DNA of 64,000 nt from contig NZ_JARXVD010000009.1 of NCBI RefSeq assembly GCF_029892685.1, positions 1 to 64,000 on the forward strand. Direction: 5' to 3'. Positions within the stretch are counted from its first letter, which is position 1; each line of letters opens with the position of its first letter. The notes below the pieces were generated by a model that was not told the origin of the DNA, ran no database searches, and saw only the letters and a list, made by a program, of their open reading frames with translations. The DNA comes from Mycobacterium sp. OTB74 (lineage in GTDB: Bacteria > Actinomycetota > Actinomycetes > Mycobacteriales > Mycobacteriaceae). This document shows, piece after piece, positions 52,231 to 61,867 of this stretch. Made by a program: the position numbers and the translations under genes.

Positions 52231-53139
52231 TCAACTCACCAATTCCGCCCGCAACGCCAGCGGCCCATCCTGGTCGAACTTCGCCCGGTTGGAGTCGACA
52301 AACTCCGGCACCGTCATCGGCTTGTGTCCGGTGATCACCTCGACGAGGTTGTTCTCCCCAGCGAAGACCCCGTCGCTGTAGTCCTGCGCGACATTGCTGA
52401 TGTGCTGCACGAAGAAGTCGGTCCGCCCCTGGGCGGTCAAAGCGGCTGCGAAGTCGGGGATTTCGATCGGCTCGTAGCGCACCGGAATACCCAACGTCTT
52501 GCCGATCTCCTCGGCGATGCCACCGTGGTCCAGTTCCACCGCGCCCACCAGCGGGTAGATCTGGCGGTCATGGGGCGCAGGGTCCTGCAGGATCGCCGCG
52601 ATCACGTCGGCCTGGTCGCGTGCGGCGATCGGGGCGTGGCGCCCGTCACCGAACGGCAGCTGCAACACCCCGGTGTCGCCGTCGCGCTTCCACTGCCAGG
52701 TGAACCACTCGGCGAAGAACGTCGGGCGCAGATGCGTGGTGATGAAGGCATACCGGTCCAGCAGACGCTCAGCCAGCCAATGCTGCTGCGCTGAATTGCT
52801 TTTCGCGTCGCGGCGGGCCGAGATCTGCGACATGTTAACCACGGCCCTCACGCCGGCCTCACTGGCGGCTTGCGCGAAGATCGCGGTGGCGGTCAGCAGG
52901 CTACCGGGGGCGATGGGGTAGCAGAAGTAGGCAGCGTCCACCCCTGCCATGGCCGAACTGACGGCATGAAAGTCCAGCAGGTCACCGACCACGATTTCGG
53001 CACCGGCCGCGGCGAGCGCATCGGAACGTCTATCTGCGCGGTGGACGAAGGCCCGCACGCGATGTCCAGCGTCAAGCAGGTTCGCGACGGTTGGCGCACC
53101 GGTGGTTCCGGTTGCGCCAGTGATGAGAATCGTCGACAT
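52231..53139 (-). CDS. NmrA/HSCARG-like NAD(P)-binding oxidoreductase
   Basis: A 302-residue atypical short-chain dehydrogenase with the N-terminal cofactor loop ITGATGTTGAPTVANL and the NmrA/quinone-reductase-like pattern (VRAVVNMSQISARRDAKSNSAQQHWLAER; LRPTFFAEW). Such proteins are NAD(P)H sensors or quinone/azo reductases. The gene follows the SDR below by 14 bases and is co-transcribed with it. The substrate is unknown. Confidence 0.83.
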   Translation of the reverse strand: MSTILITGATGTTGAPTVANLLDAGHRVRAFVHRADRRSDALAAAGAEIVVGDLLDFHAVSSAMAGVDAAYFCYPIAPGSLLTATAIFAQAASEAGVRAVVNMSQISARRDAKSNSAQQHWLAERLLDRYAFITTHLRPTFFAEWFTWQWKRDGDTGVLQLPFGDGRHAPIAARDQADVIAAILQDPAPHDRQIYPLVGAVELDHGGIAEEIGKTLGIPVRYEPIEIPDFAAALTAQGRTDFFVQHISNVAQDYSDGVFAGENNLVEVITGHKPMTVPEFVDSNRAKFDQDGPLALRAELVS

Positions 53140-53153
53140 GTCAATGCCTTTCG

Positions 53154-53852
53154 CTACGACCGGGTAAAGGCTAGGTTCTCGACCGGCCCAGAGAGAGCCG
53201 CCTTGACCTGTGTCGACAGGTCGTCGACCAACACTTCAGAAGCACCGGCTTCCAGCCCGTCGACGATGCGCCGGGCGACCTCCGCCGGCGCGAGCTTGGG
53301 AGCATTGATGCCTTCGGTCATATCGGTGTCGATGTACCCGACGTGCACGCCCACCACCTGGGTGCGCTGCGGCTGCAATTCCTGGCGCAGCGAGTTGGTG
53401 ATCGACCAGATCGCGGCCTTCGAGGCGCCATAGGCGCCGGCGCCGCCTAGCCAGGACAACACCGAGTGCACGTTGACCAGTGCGCCGCCACCGTTGGCGG
53501 CCAGGATCGGCGCGAAAGCGCGCGCCACCCGCAGCGGCCCATAGACATTGGTGTTGAAGGTGTCCTCGATGTTCTCGAAGCTGGTGGTCAGCAGGTCGTC
53601 CAGGTGCGAGACGCCCGCGTTGTTGATGACGATGTCGACGTCGCCAGCGGTATCAGCCAGTGCAGCAACCGAATCCGTCGAACCGACCTCAAGGCTGTAC
53701 GTCACCACCTCGGGCCGCTCGTCGGTGAAGGCGGTCCGAGCGGTGGAGTAGACCTTGCGGGCCCCGCGAGCCAGCACCTCATCGACGAGGGCAGCGCCCA
53801 AACCGCGGCGACCACCCGTGACCAGAACCACCTTGCCTGCTACATCGGTCAT
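53154..53852 (-). CDS. Short-chain dehydrogenase/reductase
   Basis: A 232-residue SDR: cofactor motif VLVTGGRRGLGAALVDE, NNAG motif IVINNAGVSHLDD, catalytic Ser in VNVHSVLSWLG and YGASK. The start at 53852 follows AGGAAGAGG. Upstream, GACTAACG (53873-53880) and CGTTAGTC (53924-53931) form an inverted repeat flanking the likely promoter. It is the first gene of a two-gene redox operon with the NmrA-like protein. Confidence 0.85.
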   Translation of the reverse strand: MTDVAGKVVLVTGGRRGLGAALVDEVLARGARKVYSTARTAFTDERPEVVTYSLEVGSTDSVAALADTAGDVDIVINNAGVSHLDDLLTTSFENIEDTFNTNVYGPLRVARAFAPILAANGGGALVNVHSVLSWLGGAGAYGASKAAIWSITNSLRQELQPQRTQVVGVHVGYIDTDMTEGINAPKLAPAEVARRIVDGLEAGASEVLVDDLSTQVKAALSGPVENLAFTRS

Positions 53853-54005
53853 GTCCTCTTCCTTTCGATTCTGACTAACGACCCCGTTACTGAGATAGAA
53901 CCACTGAAGCTGATTGATGTAACCGTTAGTCGGGTGTGGGGTTTGTGACACGGAACTGGGGAATAGTCGCGAGACGTGCAGTGTTCGCTCGGATGGCTGC
54001 TCGAC

Positions 54006-54405
54006 TCAACGGTGGCGAGTGCCCAGGGAGTCGAGGATCCACGCGGCGTAACCGCCGTGGACGCGACTGTCGTGCCACGGGCAGTATCGGCTCATTCAGC
54101 GCGAGGCACTGGCCGGCGACGGCGCTTACGAGGGCGGTAGTTGGCGGCATCCCAGCGGAGTGTGCAGTGTGGTCGACCAGATCGAGGAGGTAAGGGTCAC
54201 CGATGACCGCACCGTATTCTTCGGCAGCTCTCGGGAACACCGTGCGTGTATGCGGAATCCGCGCCGCGTTGCCTGAATACGTTACGGCGGACATGTGGTC
54301 GGCACGCGTCTGGTCACCTCGAGGCGGGCCCGCTGACGCCCGCTTGTCTGTCGTTACCTCATGAGACGTACGCCTACGCATCGGCAAGATTGCCTGGCCG
54401 GGCAC
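54006..54405 (-). pseudogene. Frameshifted, truncated paralogue of the GreA-tail protein at 61868-62764
   Basis: The first frame encodes RRTSHEVT and [17 protein letters not shown]...[25 protein letters not shown], closely matching the N-terminal half of the 62-kb gene ([25 protein letters not shown]...). Near 54070-54085 the match jumps to another frame, reading VHGGYAAWILDSLG ([14 protein letters not shown] in the intact gene), and then stops at 54006. The last 190 residues are absent. It is a broken duplicate. Confidence 0.72.
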
Positions 54406-54476
54406 CTTCTGGCGGCGATCGTATGCGTTAACTCGTGCAGGGGTTTTCGTGCGCCCCGCGGTCGCTGCGGACTACG

Positions 54477-56459
54477 TCAGCCGGAGACCGGCTCACGCCC
54501 CGCAACCCTCTGCGTCCACTTATACAGCCACCCAACAACAACCACGAACGCCACCACCCCGATAACCTCAGCCAACGTCCCTTCGTTCCTCGGAAACACA
54601 GCCAACGGCTCCTCACGGCCCGTCCCGGCGACGAACCCGGCGAACACCACGCCATAGAGGCTTTCGCCGACGATCATGCCGGTGGCCACCAGCACGCCGA
54701 GGCGCTTCCTGCGTTCGGTGTCGGCCGCGGAGTCCCCGGAGCGACCGGCCCACCGGTCGTAGACGTACCCGAGCACCCCGCCGACCGGAATGATCAAGGT
54801 CAGGCTCATCGGCAGGTACATGCCCATTCCGACGGCCAGCGGCGGCAGGACAAATCGTGATGTGCGGCTCAGGGTTTCGTCGGCAACAATCACTCCGACC
54901 CCGATCACCGCGCCCAAGCCGAGCAGCGACCAGTCCAGCGACCCACCGAAAACCCCTTTGGCCAGTGAGGAAATCAGCGCGGCCTGTGGAGCGGCCAGCG
55001 CGTGGTCACTGGCACCCGGCGCCCCCAAAAACCCGAACGCGCGCTGCATCAGGTTCATCACCGGCGGGATGATCGCCGAGCCGAACAGCACCCCAATCAC
55101 CAACGATGCCTGCTGCTTCCACGGGGTCGCACCGACCAGCTGGCCGGTCTTGAGGTCTTGCAGGTTGTCGTTGGAGATGGTGGCCACGCCAAACGTGATA
55201 CCCGCAACGAACAGGGTGAAGGCCACCATCGCGGCTCCCTGCTTGTCGTCGGCATGGCCGAACACCACCTTGATCAGCACGGCGGCAATAAGCACCGTTA
55301 GGATGCCCACCCCGGAGATGGGGCTGTTCGATGAGCCGATCAGGCCGGCCATGTAACCGCACACGGCGGCGATCACCAGGCCGATGATGAAGATGAACAC
55401 CAAGCTCGCCGCGATGATCCCGGCTGCATGGCCGTGCAGCACGGTGCTGCGACTGAATTCCCAGAGCAGCAAGGCAATTGGGATCAGCATCGCCACCACG
55501 GTGCCCGCGACGATGGGGAAGGGGATGTCGCGTTCGGTGATGTCGACCAGCTGGCCCTGCCGACGATTGCGCGCTGAGGCGAGCGCATCGGTGATGCCTT
55601 TGATGATGGGGCGCAACATCTTCAGCAGCGTCCAGACCGCGGCCACCGCGATCACTCCGGCTCCGATGAACCGCACCTCGTGCACGAACACACCGTCAAT
55701 GACGTCGGTGACCGACTCGCCCTTGCCGAATCCACCGATCGTGCGGATCGGCAACAGCACCCCGAACGAGATGACCAGCCCGACGACCATCGCGATCCCC
55801 ACGCCCATCCCGACCAGATGCCCCACTCCGATCAACGCCAGCGACAGGCTGGCCCCGAACATCGATCCGCCGGGTCCGATACGGAAATACGCCGCAACAT
55901 AATTGGCCAGCACCTTCATATTTGCCAACAGTCCGAACCCGGCAGACACCAGTGATCCGACCGTGATCACCTTGATGCCCGTGCGGTTGTCCTCGTCGCC
56001 GCTGCTGCCGTCACCGACCTTGAGCACCTCGGCGGCGGCAACCCCTTCGGGATAGGGCAGATCTGAGCCGGTCACCAGGGCGCGGCGCAGGGGGACCGAG
56101 TACATGACGCCGAGGATGCCGCCGACCGCACACACCGCCGTCGTTGTCCAGTACGGGAATCCGGTCCACCAACCGATCATGATGAGCCCGGGCAGCACGA
56201 AGATGATTGCCGAAAGCGTGCCTGCCGCCGAAGCGACGGTTTGCACGATGTTGTTCTCCACGATGGAGTGGTTGGCGAAGTTGCGCAGCAGCGCCATCGA
56301 GATCACTGCGGCCGGAATGGCAGTGGCGAACGTCAGCCCGACTTTGAGGCCCAGGTAGACGTTGGCAGCGGTGAACACCAGGGTGATCGCCCCGCCGAGC
56401 AGAATCCCGCGGACGGTCAGTTCGCGCAGGGTCGGGGTGGCGGGGTTTGCGACGGCCAA
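54477..56459 (-). CDS. OPT-family oligopeptide (or metal-chelate) transporter
   Basis: A 660-residue protein with about 14-16 membrane helices of the OPT family. The start has the pattern TVRGILLGGAITLVFTAANVYLGLKVGLTF, and LPYPEGVAAAEVLKVG and NDNLQDLKTGQLVGATPWKQQ are family blocks. Bacterial OPT proteins import peptides or metal complexes driven by protons; Rv2395 is the tuberculosis relative. The start appears to be TTG at 56459 after GAGAGGA. A signal or binding partner gene is not seen nearby. Confidence 0.87.
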   Translation of the reverse strand: MAVANPATPTLRELTVRGILLGGAITLVFTAANVYLGLKVGLTFATAIPAAVISMALLRNFANHSIVENNIVQTVASAAGTLSAIIFVLPGLIMIGWWTGFPYWTTTAVCAVGGILGVMYSVPLRRALVTGSDLPYPEGVAAAEVLKVGDGSSGDEDNRTGIKVITVGSLVSAGFGLLANMKVLANYVAAYFRIGPGGSMFGASLSLALIGVGHLVGMGVGIAMVVGLVISFGVLLPIRTIGGFGKGESVTDVIDGVFVHEVRFIGAGVIAVAAVWTLLKMLRPIIKGITDALASARNRRQGQLVDITERDIPFPIVAGTVVAMLIPIALLLWEFSRSTVLHGHAAGIIAASLVFIFIIGLVIAAVCGYMAGLIGSSNSPISGVGILTVLIAAVLIKVVFGHADDKQGAAMVAFTLFVAGITFGVATISNDNLQDLKTGQLVGATPWKQQASLVIGVLFGSAIIPPVMNLMQRAFGFLGAPGASDHALAAPQAALISSLAKGVFGGSLDWSLLGLGAVIGVGVIVADETLSRTSRFVLPPLAVGMGMYLPMSLTLIIPVGGVLGYVYDRWAGRSGDSAADTERRKRLGVLVATGMIVGESLYGVVFAGFVAGTGREEPLAVFPRNEGTLAEVIGVVAFVVVVGWLYKWTQRVAGREPVSG

Positions 56460-56619
56460 CTCGGCATCCTCTCGGTTGCAGCGCTCAAGGCTGCGGGCGA
56501 CCCGGTGTCTACACGGTAGGCGCTGAACTGCAGTGGTGCGGGTGATCGGACGCGACCCGCGGGCAACCGGAACCTGTCAGTTGCCAGGGCATTCTGCGCA
56601 GCGTGCGGGCAGCGGGCGT

Positions 56620-57609
56620 TTAACCGAACAACGGAGACCCCGATGGGCACCTACCCGTTGCCCGGGTCAGAGCCGCCAGGCCGTCCGTATTGATCCCAGG
56701 CCAGCCGTGCAGCAGGTTGCGCCACTGGATCGGAACCGCAGACGCTCCGTATGCGGCGCCGAGTAGTCCACCGGCGATGGCGGCCACGGTGTCGGTGTCG
56801 AATCCGGCCCGCACAGCGGTGTCCAGAGCAAGCCGGAGGTGATCCGCCCGGAATGTCCCGGTAATCGGATCATCCTGGGGGACAGGTGTTGTCGCGATCG
56901 CGGACCACGCTGCCTGCAACGCCGAGACCACCCAGCCGTTGTTCGGGAAGTCGGCCGGGCGGCCGGCTTCGGCGGCGTCCAGGCGCTCCTGCCAGAGTCC
57001 ACGACGTTCAGCGGGGATGTGCCGCAACCCGATCCGGACATCGAGCTGCGCGGTCAGGACCGCGTGCCGAATGGCGCTGCACCACAACACCACCGCGTCG
57101 CCGGCGTCGGGATCGAAGTGGGTCAGCTGGCTGATCGCGCGGGCCGCCTCGACCATGACATCCTCGTCATTGAGATACGCTAGAGCCACCGGAGCGGTAC
57201 GCATCAACGACCCGTTTCCGGCAGTCCGGCCGGTCTGCTCGTGCAGTGCACGGGATTCGACCAAGCATCGTTCAGCGGTGATCCCACCACTACGATTGGC
57301 GGCCGACAACACTGAACTGGTCTGAATCCCAACGTCTTTAGATGTGCGTGACCACCCATACCACCGCCTGACCAGAGTGTCCTGTGCTTGTGCATCACGC
57401 AGATCGGCTCCGCTCGCGGCGACCTCGGCGATCGCGATCGCCATGGCGGTGTCATCGGTCCACTCGCCGGGCTCCCACGGACCGCCGCCACACATCTCGA
57501 CGGGAAGCTCGGGTCCTCGCGGCGGCTGGAATTCGTAGGGCGCACCCAGAGCGTCGCCGGCCGCGGTGCCCAGCAGTACTCCTTCGATGCGGTCGTTCAG
57601 TGAAGTCAC
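56620..57609 (-). CDS. ADP-ribosylglycohydrolase (DraG-like)
   Basis: A 329-residue all-helical metal enzyme that removes ADP-ribose from proteins or other acceptors. Metal ligands are seen in EWTDDTAMAIAIAE near the N-terminus and in GFDTDTVAAIAGGLLGAAYG near the C-terminus, with GVLLGTAAGDALGAPYEF at the start. No ADP-ribosyltransferase (DraT-like) gene is visible nearby. The target is unknown. Confidence 0.9.
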   Translation of the reverse strand: MTSLNDRIEGVLLGTAAGDALGAPYEFQPPRGPELPVEMCGGGPWEPGEWTDDTAMAIAIAEVAASGADLRDAQAQDTLVRRWYGWSRTSKDVGIQTSSVLSAANRSGGITAERCLVESRALHEQTGRTAGNGSLMRTAPVALAYLNDEDVMVEAARAISQLTHFDPDAGDAVVLWCSAIRHAVLTAQLDVRIGLRHIPAERRGLWQERLDAAEAGRPADFPNNGWVVSALQAAWSAIATTPVPQDDPITGTFRADHLRLALDTAVRAGFDTDTVAAIAGGLLGAAYGASAVPIQWRNLLHGWPGINTDGLAALTRATGRCPSGSPLFG

Positions 57610-58100
57610 GGGCGTCCTCCTCGGGTTGATGGAGCTATGGAACTACTTTAACGTGAATATGCGCTTATTGATTCCGACGGTACAGGGCAGCACCGACACA
57701 AGCTGGCGGGAGCGCGTCAACGCAGGTCGGCAGCCTGCGGTTGGTCGGCTAACGGGCTCTCGGCGTGAGCGGCGTCGTTTGGGGTCGTATTCTGGCCAGA
57801 CGCGCTCTCGTGGGCTCTTCCGTCCCGCGCCGTCAACCAACGTTGACGATGTCAACCAAAGTTGACGGGTCCAAATCGCAAGTGTGCCAACAAAGCCGAC
57901 ACGCCGAACCCACCAACCGCATACGACACGCCGTAAACAAACAGGTCTCCACCTCGTCGTGCAGCAAAGAAACGGGCGGGTTTCGCGGCCGACGCTTTGA
58001 CGGCAAACCCGACCAGGTGAGACGACCGCCCCGCACGCCCCGACCGGTTCATCGGCGACTTACCCCGCCTCGTGTCGGGGCTTGCGGCTACGTTATAAGC
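57610..58100 (+). promoter_or_regulatory. 491-base control region with tandem palindromic operators
   Basis: No gene is seen here. Two copies of GTCAACCAA(C/A)GTTGAC lie at 57832-57847 and 57851-57866, 19 bp apart centre to centre. Each is a palindrome with arms GTCAAC/GTTGAC. They are 235 bases before the small DNA-binding-like gene of the double-ATPase unit. GTTATAAG occurs directly before that gene's GTG but is too close to be its -10. Confidence 0.6.
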
Positions 58101-58721
58101 GTGAGCGTCAAACCAGTGGAACTAACCGGAACAGAACGGGCCGTCCTCCTGGTCCTGATGGCGGAATCGCGCCCGGTGCCCAACCCTGAGCTGGCTGTCC
58201 TTGGCCCCAAGCTGGAAAAACCCGGCCGCGACAAGCTCAACCAACTCGGCCTCATGGACTCGCAGCGCATCGGTGGCCGGTTCGTGCATGAACTCACCGA
58301 CCGCGGCTGGCGGGTATGTCGCGACATCCTGCGCGACGGTCCACCACCGCGCTCCACCGGCGCGGTCAAGGCGCACTACACCTTCTTGGCCGCGTTCGAC
58401 CGCTACCTCACCAGGGCAGACCTCAGTCTCGCCGAGGTTTTCTGGTCACCCGAAGCAGAGCCCAACATCGAGGGCCGCATCCGCAAGGGCTACGCCGCCC
58501 TGGCCACCCGGCCCGGCGCCTGGCTCGGACTGGCCACGCTCCGCGACGAGCTCACCGACATGTCAACCGCTGACCTCGACACCGCGCTGCGTGAGCTGTA
58601 CCAGAGCGGCGCTATCAGCCTCATACCCGAGGAAAACCAGAAAGTCCTCACGCCTGTGGACCGGGCCGCCGCCATCGAGATCGGTGGCCAGGCCAAACAT
58701 CTGATAGCGATCGATGCCTGA
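58101..58721 (+). CDS. Small winged-helix-like protein coupled to the double ATPase
   Basis: A 206-residue protein. Residues 5-75 look like a winged helix (LTGTERAVLLVLMAES...PGRDKLNQLGLMDSQRIGGRFVHELTDRGWRVC), and a second similar segment lies at 145-180 (LATLRDELTDMSTADLDTALRELYQSGAISLIPE). It is not a recognised family; the two winged-helix-like parts resemble small DNA-binding subunits. The stop shares one base with the ATG of the ATPase gene (TGATG), so they form one unit. Confidence 0.7.
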   Translation: MSVKPVELTGTERAVLLVLMAESRPVPNPELAVLGPKLEKPGRDKLNQLGLMDSQRIGGRFVHELTDRGWRVCRDILRDGPPPRSTGAVKAHYTFLAAFDRYLTRADLSLAEVFWSPEAEPNIEGRIRKGYAALATRPGAWLGLATLRDELTDMSTADLDTALRELYQSGAISLIPEENQKVLTPVDRAAAIEIGGQAKHLIAIDA

Positions 58722-61700
58722 TGCAGGACACACAACGGGAAGCGCTGGCCGCGCTTCGACTCACCTGGGCCCCGACCAGCGACGATCTGTGGCGGCCGCA
58801 GGCCGCCACCCACGTAACCGGTCTCAATGAACGAGCCGCCGACGATGTCATGGAAGCCTTCGGCGACGCGCTGCGCGACCCTGACACCGCTCCGCTCGGC
58901 GTAGCCATCCGCGGTCAGGCGGGTTCCGGCAAGACCCATCTGCTGGGCCAGATCCGCGAACGTGTTCAGGCCGAAGGCGGGTTCTTCTTCGTCGTCGAAC
59001 TGCTGGACGCCGCCAGCTTCTGGGAATCGGTGCGCAGCGGCGTCCTGGAAAGCCTTGGTCGCCCTGGTGCGCAACGCGAAACCCAACTCAAAGACCTGTT
59101 GTGGGAGCTGTCTTCCATCGCCCACGTGTCGCGTGCCGAGCGCCGCGCAGTCATCGGCGACGACGACCTGGACCCAGCCATCCTCGACCAGTTCGTCAAC
59201 ACACTCGCCAAGTCCCGCCGCGACGTGCGCGACTGTCACCAGACCCTGCGCGCTCTAGTGTTGCTGGCCGCCAACGACCTTGTCGCCCGCGATATCGGTG
59301 ACGCCTACCTGCAGGCCAGTGAAGACGACGGCTCTGAAGACCGTCAGCGATGGCGCCTGCGCGGGACGAGTCCTTCAGCGCAGCAATGCGTGCGCGACAT
59401 CGCCCGCCTGGCCGCGTTGGCGGGGCCGAGCGTGCTTGCGCTGGATCAGATCGACACGTTGCTTGCCCAATCTTCGGCCCGTACCGATGATGCCTCCTAC
59501 GACGCCGGGGACGGGGCGCTCGAACAGGTTGCGCACGGTTTGATGGCCGTGCGTCAGACCATGCGCCGCACGGTGGCTGTGGTCGCCTGTCTGCCGTCGG
59601 CGTGGGAGAGCATCCGTGACCGCGCCACCGCCAGCGTGCACGACCGGTTCCGCATCACCGCGCCGCTGGCACCGCTGCCGACGCCCGAGATCGGCCGCGC
59701 GATTCTGGAACGCCGGTTCGCGGCCAGCTACGCCTCGGTGGGATTCAGCCCGCCGTACCCGAGCTGGCCGATTCTGCCCTCAGCGTTCGAGGATGCTGCC
59801 GGCTACACCCCGCGCCAACTGCTGATCCGCGCCGACGCCCACGTGCGAGATCGCTTACGCCGCGGCGAGGTGACCGAACTTGCTCGTCTTACTGATGACG
59901 CGGCGTCAGAACCGGTGCCGGACATCAATATTCAGGATGCATCCGAAGCTACTTCGATAGACCGGAAATTCGCCGAATACCGCGCTCGAGCTGTTCCCGC
60001 GGCCGCGCTTGACTCCGACGGCGAGGACACCGCAGTGCCCGCACTGCTCGGTGCCGCCCTCACTGCGTGGATTGCCGAGAACGGGGACGACCCGTCCTAC
60101 ATCTGCGATCCGCCGCCCGGCTCCCACGTCGTACTGCACGCCCGGCTGCGCCAGACCCTGGACTCGGCCCACGACGACGAGCGGCACTGGGCATTCCGGG
60201 CGATTGGCTCAACCAATGCCACCGCGGCCCAGAACCGTATCAAAAAGTCCATCAGTGCAACAGGTTTGGGCGCCGGCGGGGACCGGCGCAACCTGTTCCT
60301 GCTACGCAACAGCGCTTGGCCAAGCGGGCCCAAAACCGCCGCGCTGGTCCAGGAATTCGAACGTGCCGGCGGTCGCACGCTGCCCATGTCCGATACCGAC
60401 ATCCGCACCATGACTGCGCTGCGGGACCTGATCAACGAGGACGCCGCCGGCTTGGCAGCGTGGTTACGGGCCCGGCGCCCAGCGCACAGTTTGACGCTGT
60501 TGCAGCAGGCTCTCGGCTTCGACGGTGAAGCGCATACTTCGATACCGGAGCCGGAGCCGGAGTTGGAGCCGTTGCCGGACGACGACGTTGACACGGGCGA
60601 GATTGAAATCGACGTCCCGGAGACGCAGATCCCACTGGGCATGGACGTCCGCTCGGAGGAGACGGTGGCAATCGATCTGGCCGCGCTGCGCAAGCACGTT
60701 GCGATCTTCGCCGGCTCCGGGTCGGGCAAGACGGTACTGATCCGCCGCCTGGTCGAGGAATGCGCTCTTCGCGGCGTGTCCTCAATCGTGTTGGACCCCA
60801 ACAACGATCTGTCCCGCCTGGGTACCGAGTGGCCTGAACGGCCATCGGGGTGGCACCGCACCGACGACCGGCGCGCCCACGACTATCTCACCAACACCGA
60901 GGTGGTCGTCTGGACTCCGCGACGCTCGTCGGGCCGGCCGGTGGCGTTTCAGCCGCTGCCGGATTTCCCGAGCGTGGTCGACGATCACGACGAGTACAAC
61001 GACGCGGTCGAGTCCGCGTGCGCCGCGTTAGAGCCCCGGGCACTGATCGCCGGGCAGTCCGCCAAAGCCACCCGATCTCGAGCCGTGCTACGAGAAGCGT
61101 TGCAGCAGTATGGGCGTCGACCCGCGCCGACGCTGAGCGGATTTCTCGACATGCTCGCAGACCTGCCCGACGGTGTCAGCAAGCTGGCCGATGCACGCAA
61201 GTTCGCCGCCAACATGGCACAGGATCTGCGGGCGGCCATGGTCAACGACCCGTTGTTCGGTGGCGCTGGTGCTTCGCTTGACCCAGGTGAATTACTCAGG
61301 CCGGCAGAGGGTTTCCGGGCTCGCGTATCGGTGATCAGCATGATCGGGCTGGGGTCGGACGAACAACGTCAGAGCTTCGTCAACCAACTGCAGATGGCGC
61401 TGTTCGCATGGATCAAACGCAACCCGGCTGGCGATCGACCGCTGGGCGGGCTGCTGGTGATGGACGAGGCCCAGACCCTGGCGCCGGCCCGCGGTGTCAC
61501 AGCCAGCACCCGCAGCACTCTGGCGTTGGCATCGCAGGCCCGCAAGTACGGGCTCGGCCTGATCTTCGCCACCCAGGCACCCAAAGGACTGCACAACCAG
61601 ATCCCGGGCAACGCCGCGACCCAGTTCTACGGTCTGCTGAACTCTCCGGTGCAGATCGAGTCCGCCACCGAAATGGCCCGCGCCAAGGGCGGATTGGTTC

Positions 61701-61852
61701 CTGATATCAGCCGGCTGCGGGCGGGCAACTTCTATGTGGCGACCGAAGGGGAGGCCTTCCACCGCGTCATGGCGCCATGGTGCCTGTCGTATCACCCGGC
61801 GAGTCCACCGTCGGCAGAAGAAGTGTTGGCATTGGCGCAGCAGCGATCCTGA
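58721..61852 (+). CDS. 1043-residue double ATPase: N-terminal AAA/STAND-like plus C-terminal HerA/FtsK-like motor
   Basis: Two ATPase modules are visible in one chain. The first has Walker A GQAGSGKTH near residue 65 and Walker B VLALDQIDTLL near 239, with LPSAWESIRDRA and RF-rich segments after it. The second has Walker A FAGSGSGKTVLIRR near 665, Walker B LLVMDEAQTLAP near 910 and FATQAPKGLHNQIPGNAATQF near 950, the HerA/DUF87 pattern. An acidic linker (EPEPELEPLPDDDVDTGE) joins them. HerA-type motors pump DNA and occur in many phage-defence systems. The combination with a small winged-helix partner is not one I can name. Confidence 0.8.
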   Translation: MQDTQREALAALRLTWAPTSDDLWRPQAATHVTGLNERAADDVMEAFGDALRDPDTAPLGVAIRGQAGSGKTHLLGQIRERVQAEGGFFFVVELLDAASFWESVRSGVLESLGRPGAQRETQLKDLLWELSSIAHVSRAERRAVIGDDDLDPAILDQFVNTLAKSRRDVRDCHQTLRALVLLAANDLVARDIGDAYLQASEDDGSEDRQRWRLRGTSPSAQQCVRDIARLAALAGPSVLALDQIDTLLAQSSARTDDASYDAGDGALEQVAHGLMAVRQTMRRTVAVVACLPSAWESIRDRATASVHDRFRITAPLAPLPTPEIGRAILERRFAASYASVGFSPPYPSWPILPSAFEDAAGYTPRQLLIRADAHVRDRLRRGEVTELARLTDDAASEPVPDINIQDASEATSIDRKFAEYRARAVPAAALDSDGEDTAVPALLGAALTAWIAENGDDPSYICDPPPGSHVVLHARLRQTLDSAHDDERHWAFRAIGSTNATAAQNRIKKSISATGLGAGGDRRNLFLLRNSAWPSGPKTAALVQEFERAGGRTLPMSDTDIRTMTALRDLINEDAAGLAAWLRARRPAHSLTLLQQALGFDGEAHTSIPEPEPELEPLPDDDVDTGEIEIDVPETQIPLGMDVRSEETVAIDLAALRKHVAIFAGSGSGKTVLIRRLVEECALRGVSSIVLDPNNDLSRLGTEWPERPSGWHRTDDRRAHDYLTNTEVVVWTPRRSSGRPVAFQPLPDFPSVVDDHDEYNDAVESACAALEPRALIAGQSAKATRSRAVLREALQQYGRRPAPTLSGFLDMLADLPDGVSKLADARKFAANMAQDLRAAMVNDPLFGGAGASLDPGELLRPAEGFRARVSVISMIGLGSDEQRQSFVNQLQMALFAWIKRNPAGDRPLGGLLVMDEAQTLAPARGVTASTRSTLALASQARKYGLGLIFATQAPKGLHNQIPGNAATQFYGLLNSPVQIESATEMARAKGGLVPDISRLRAGNFYVATEGEAFHRVMAPWCLSYHPASPPSAEEVLALAQQRS

Positions 61853-61867
61853 TCGCCGACAGCTCCG

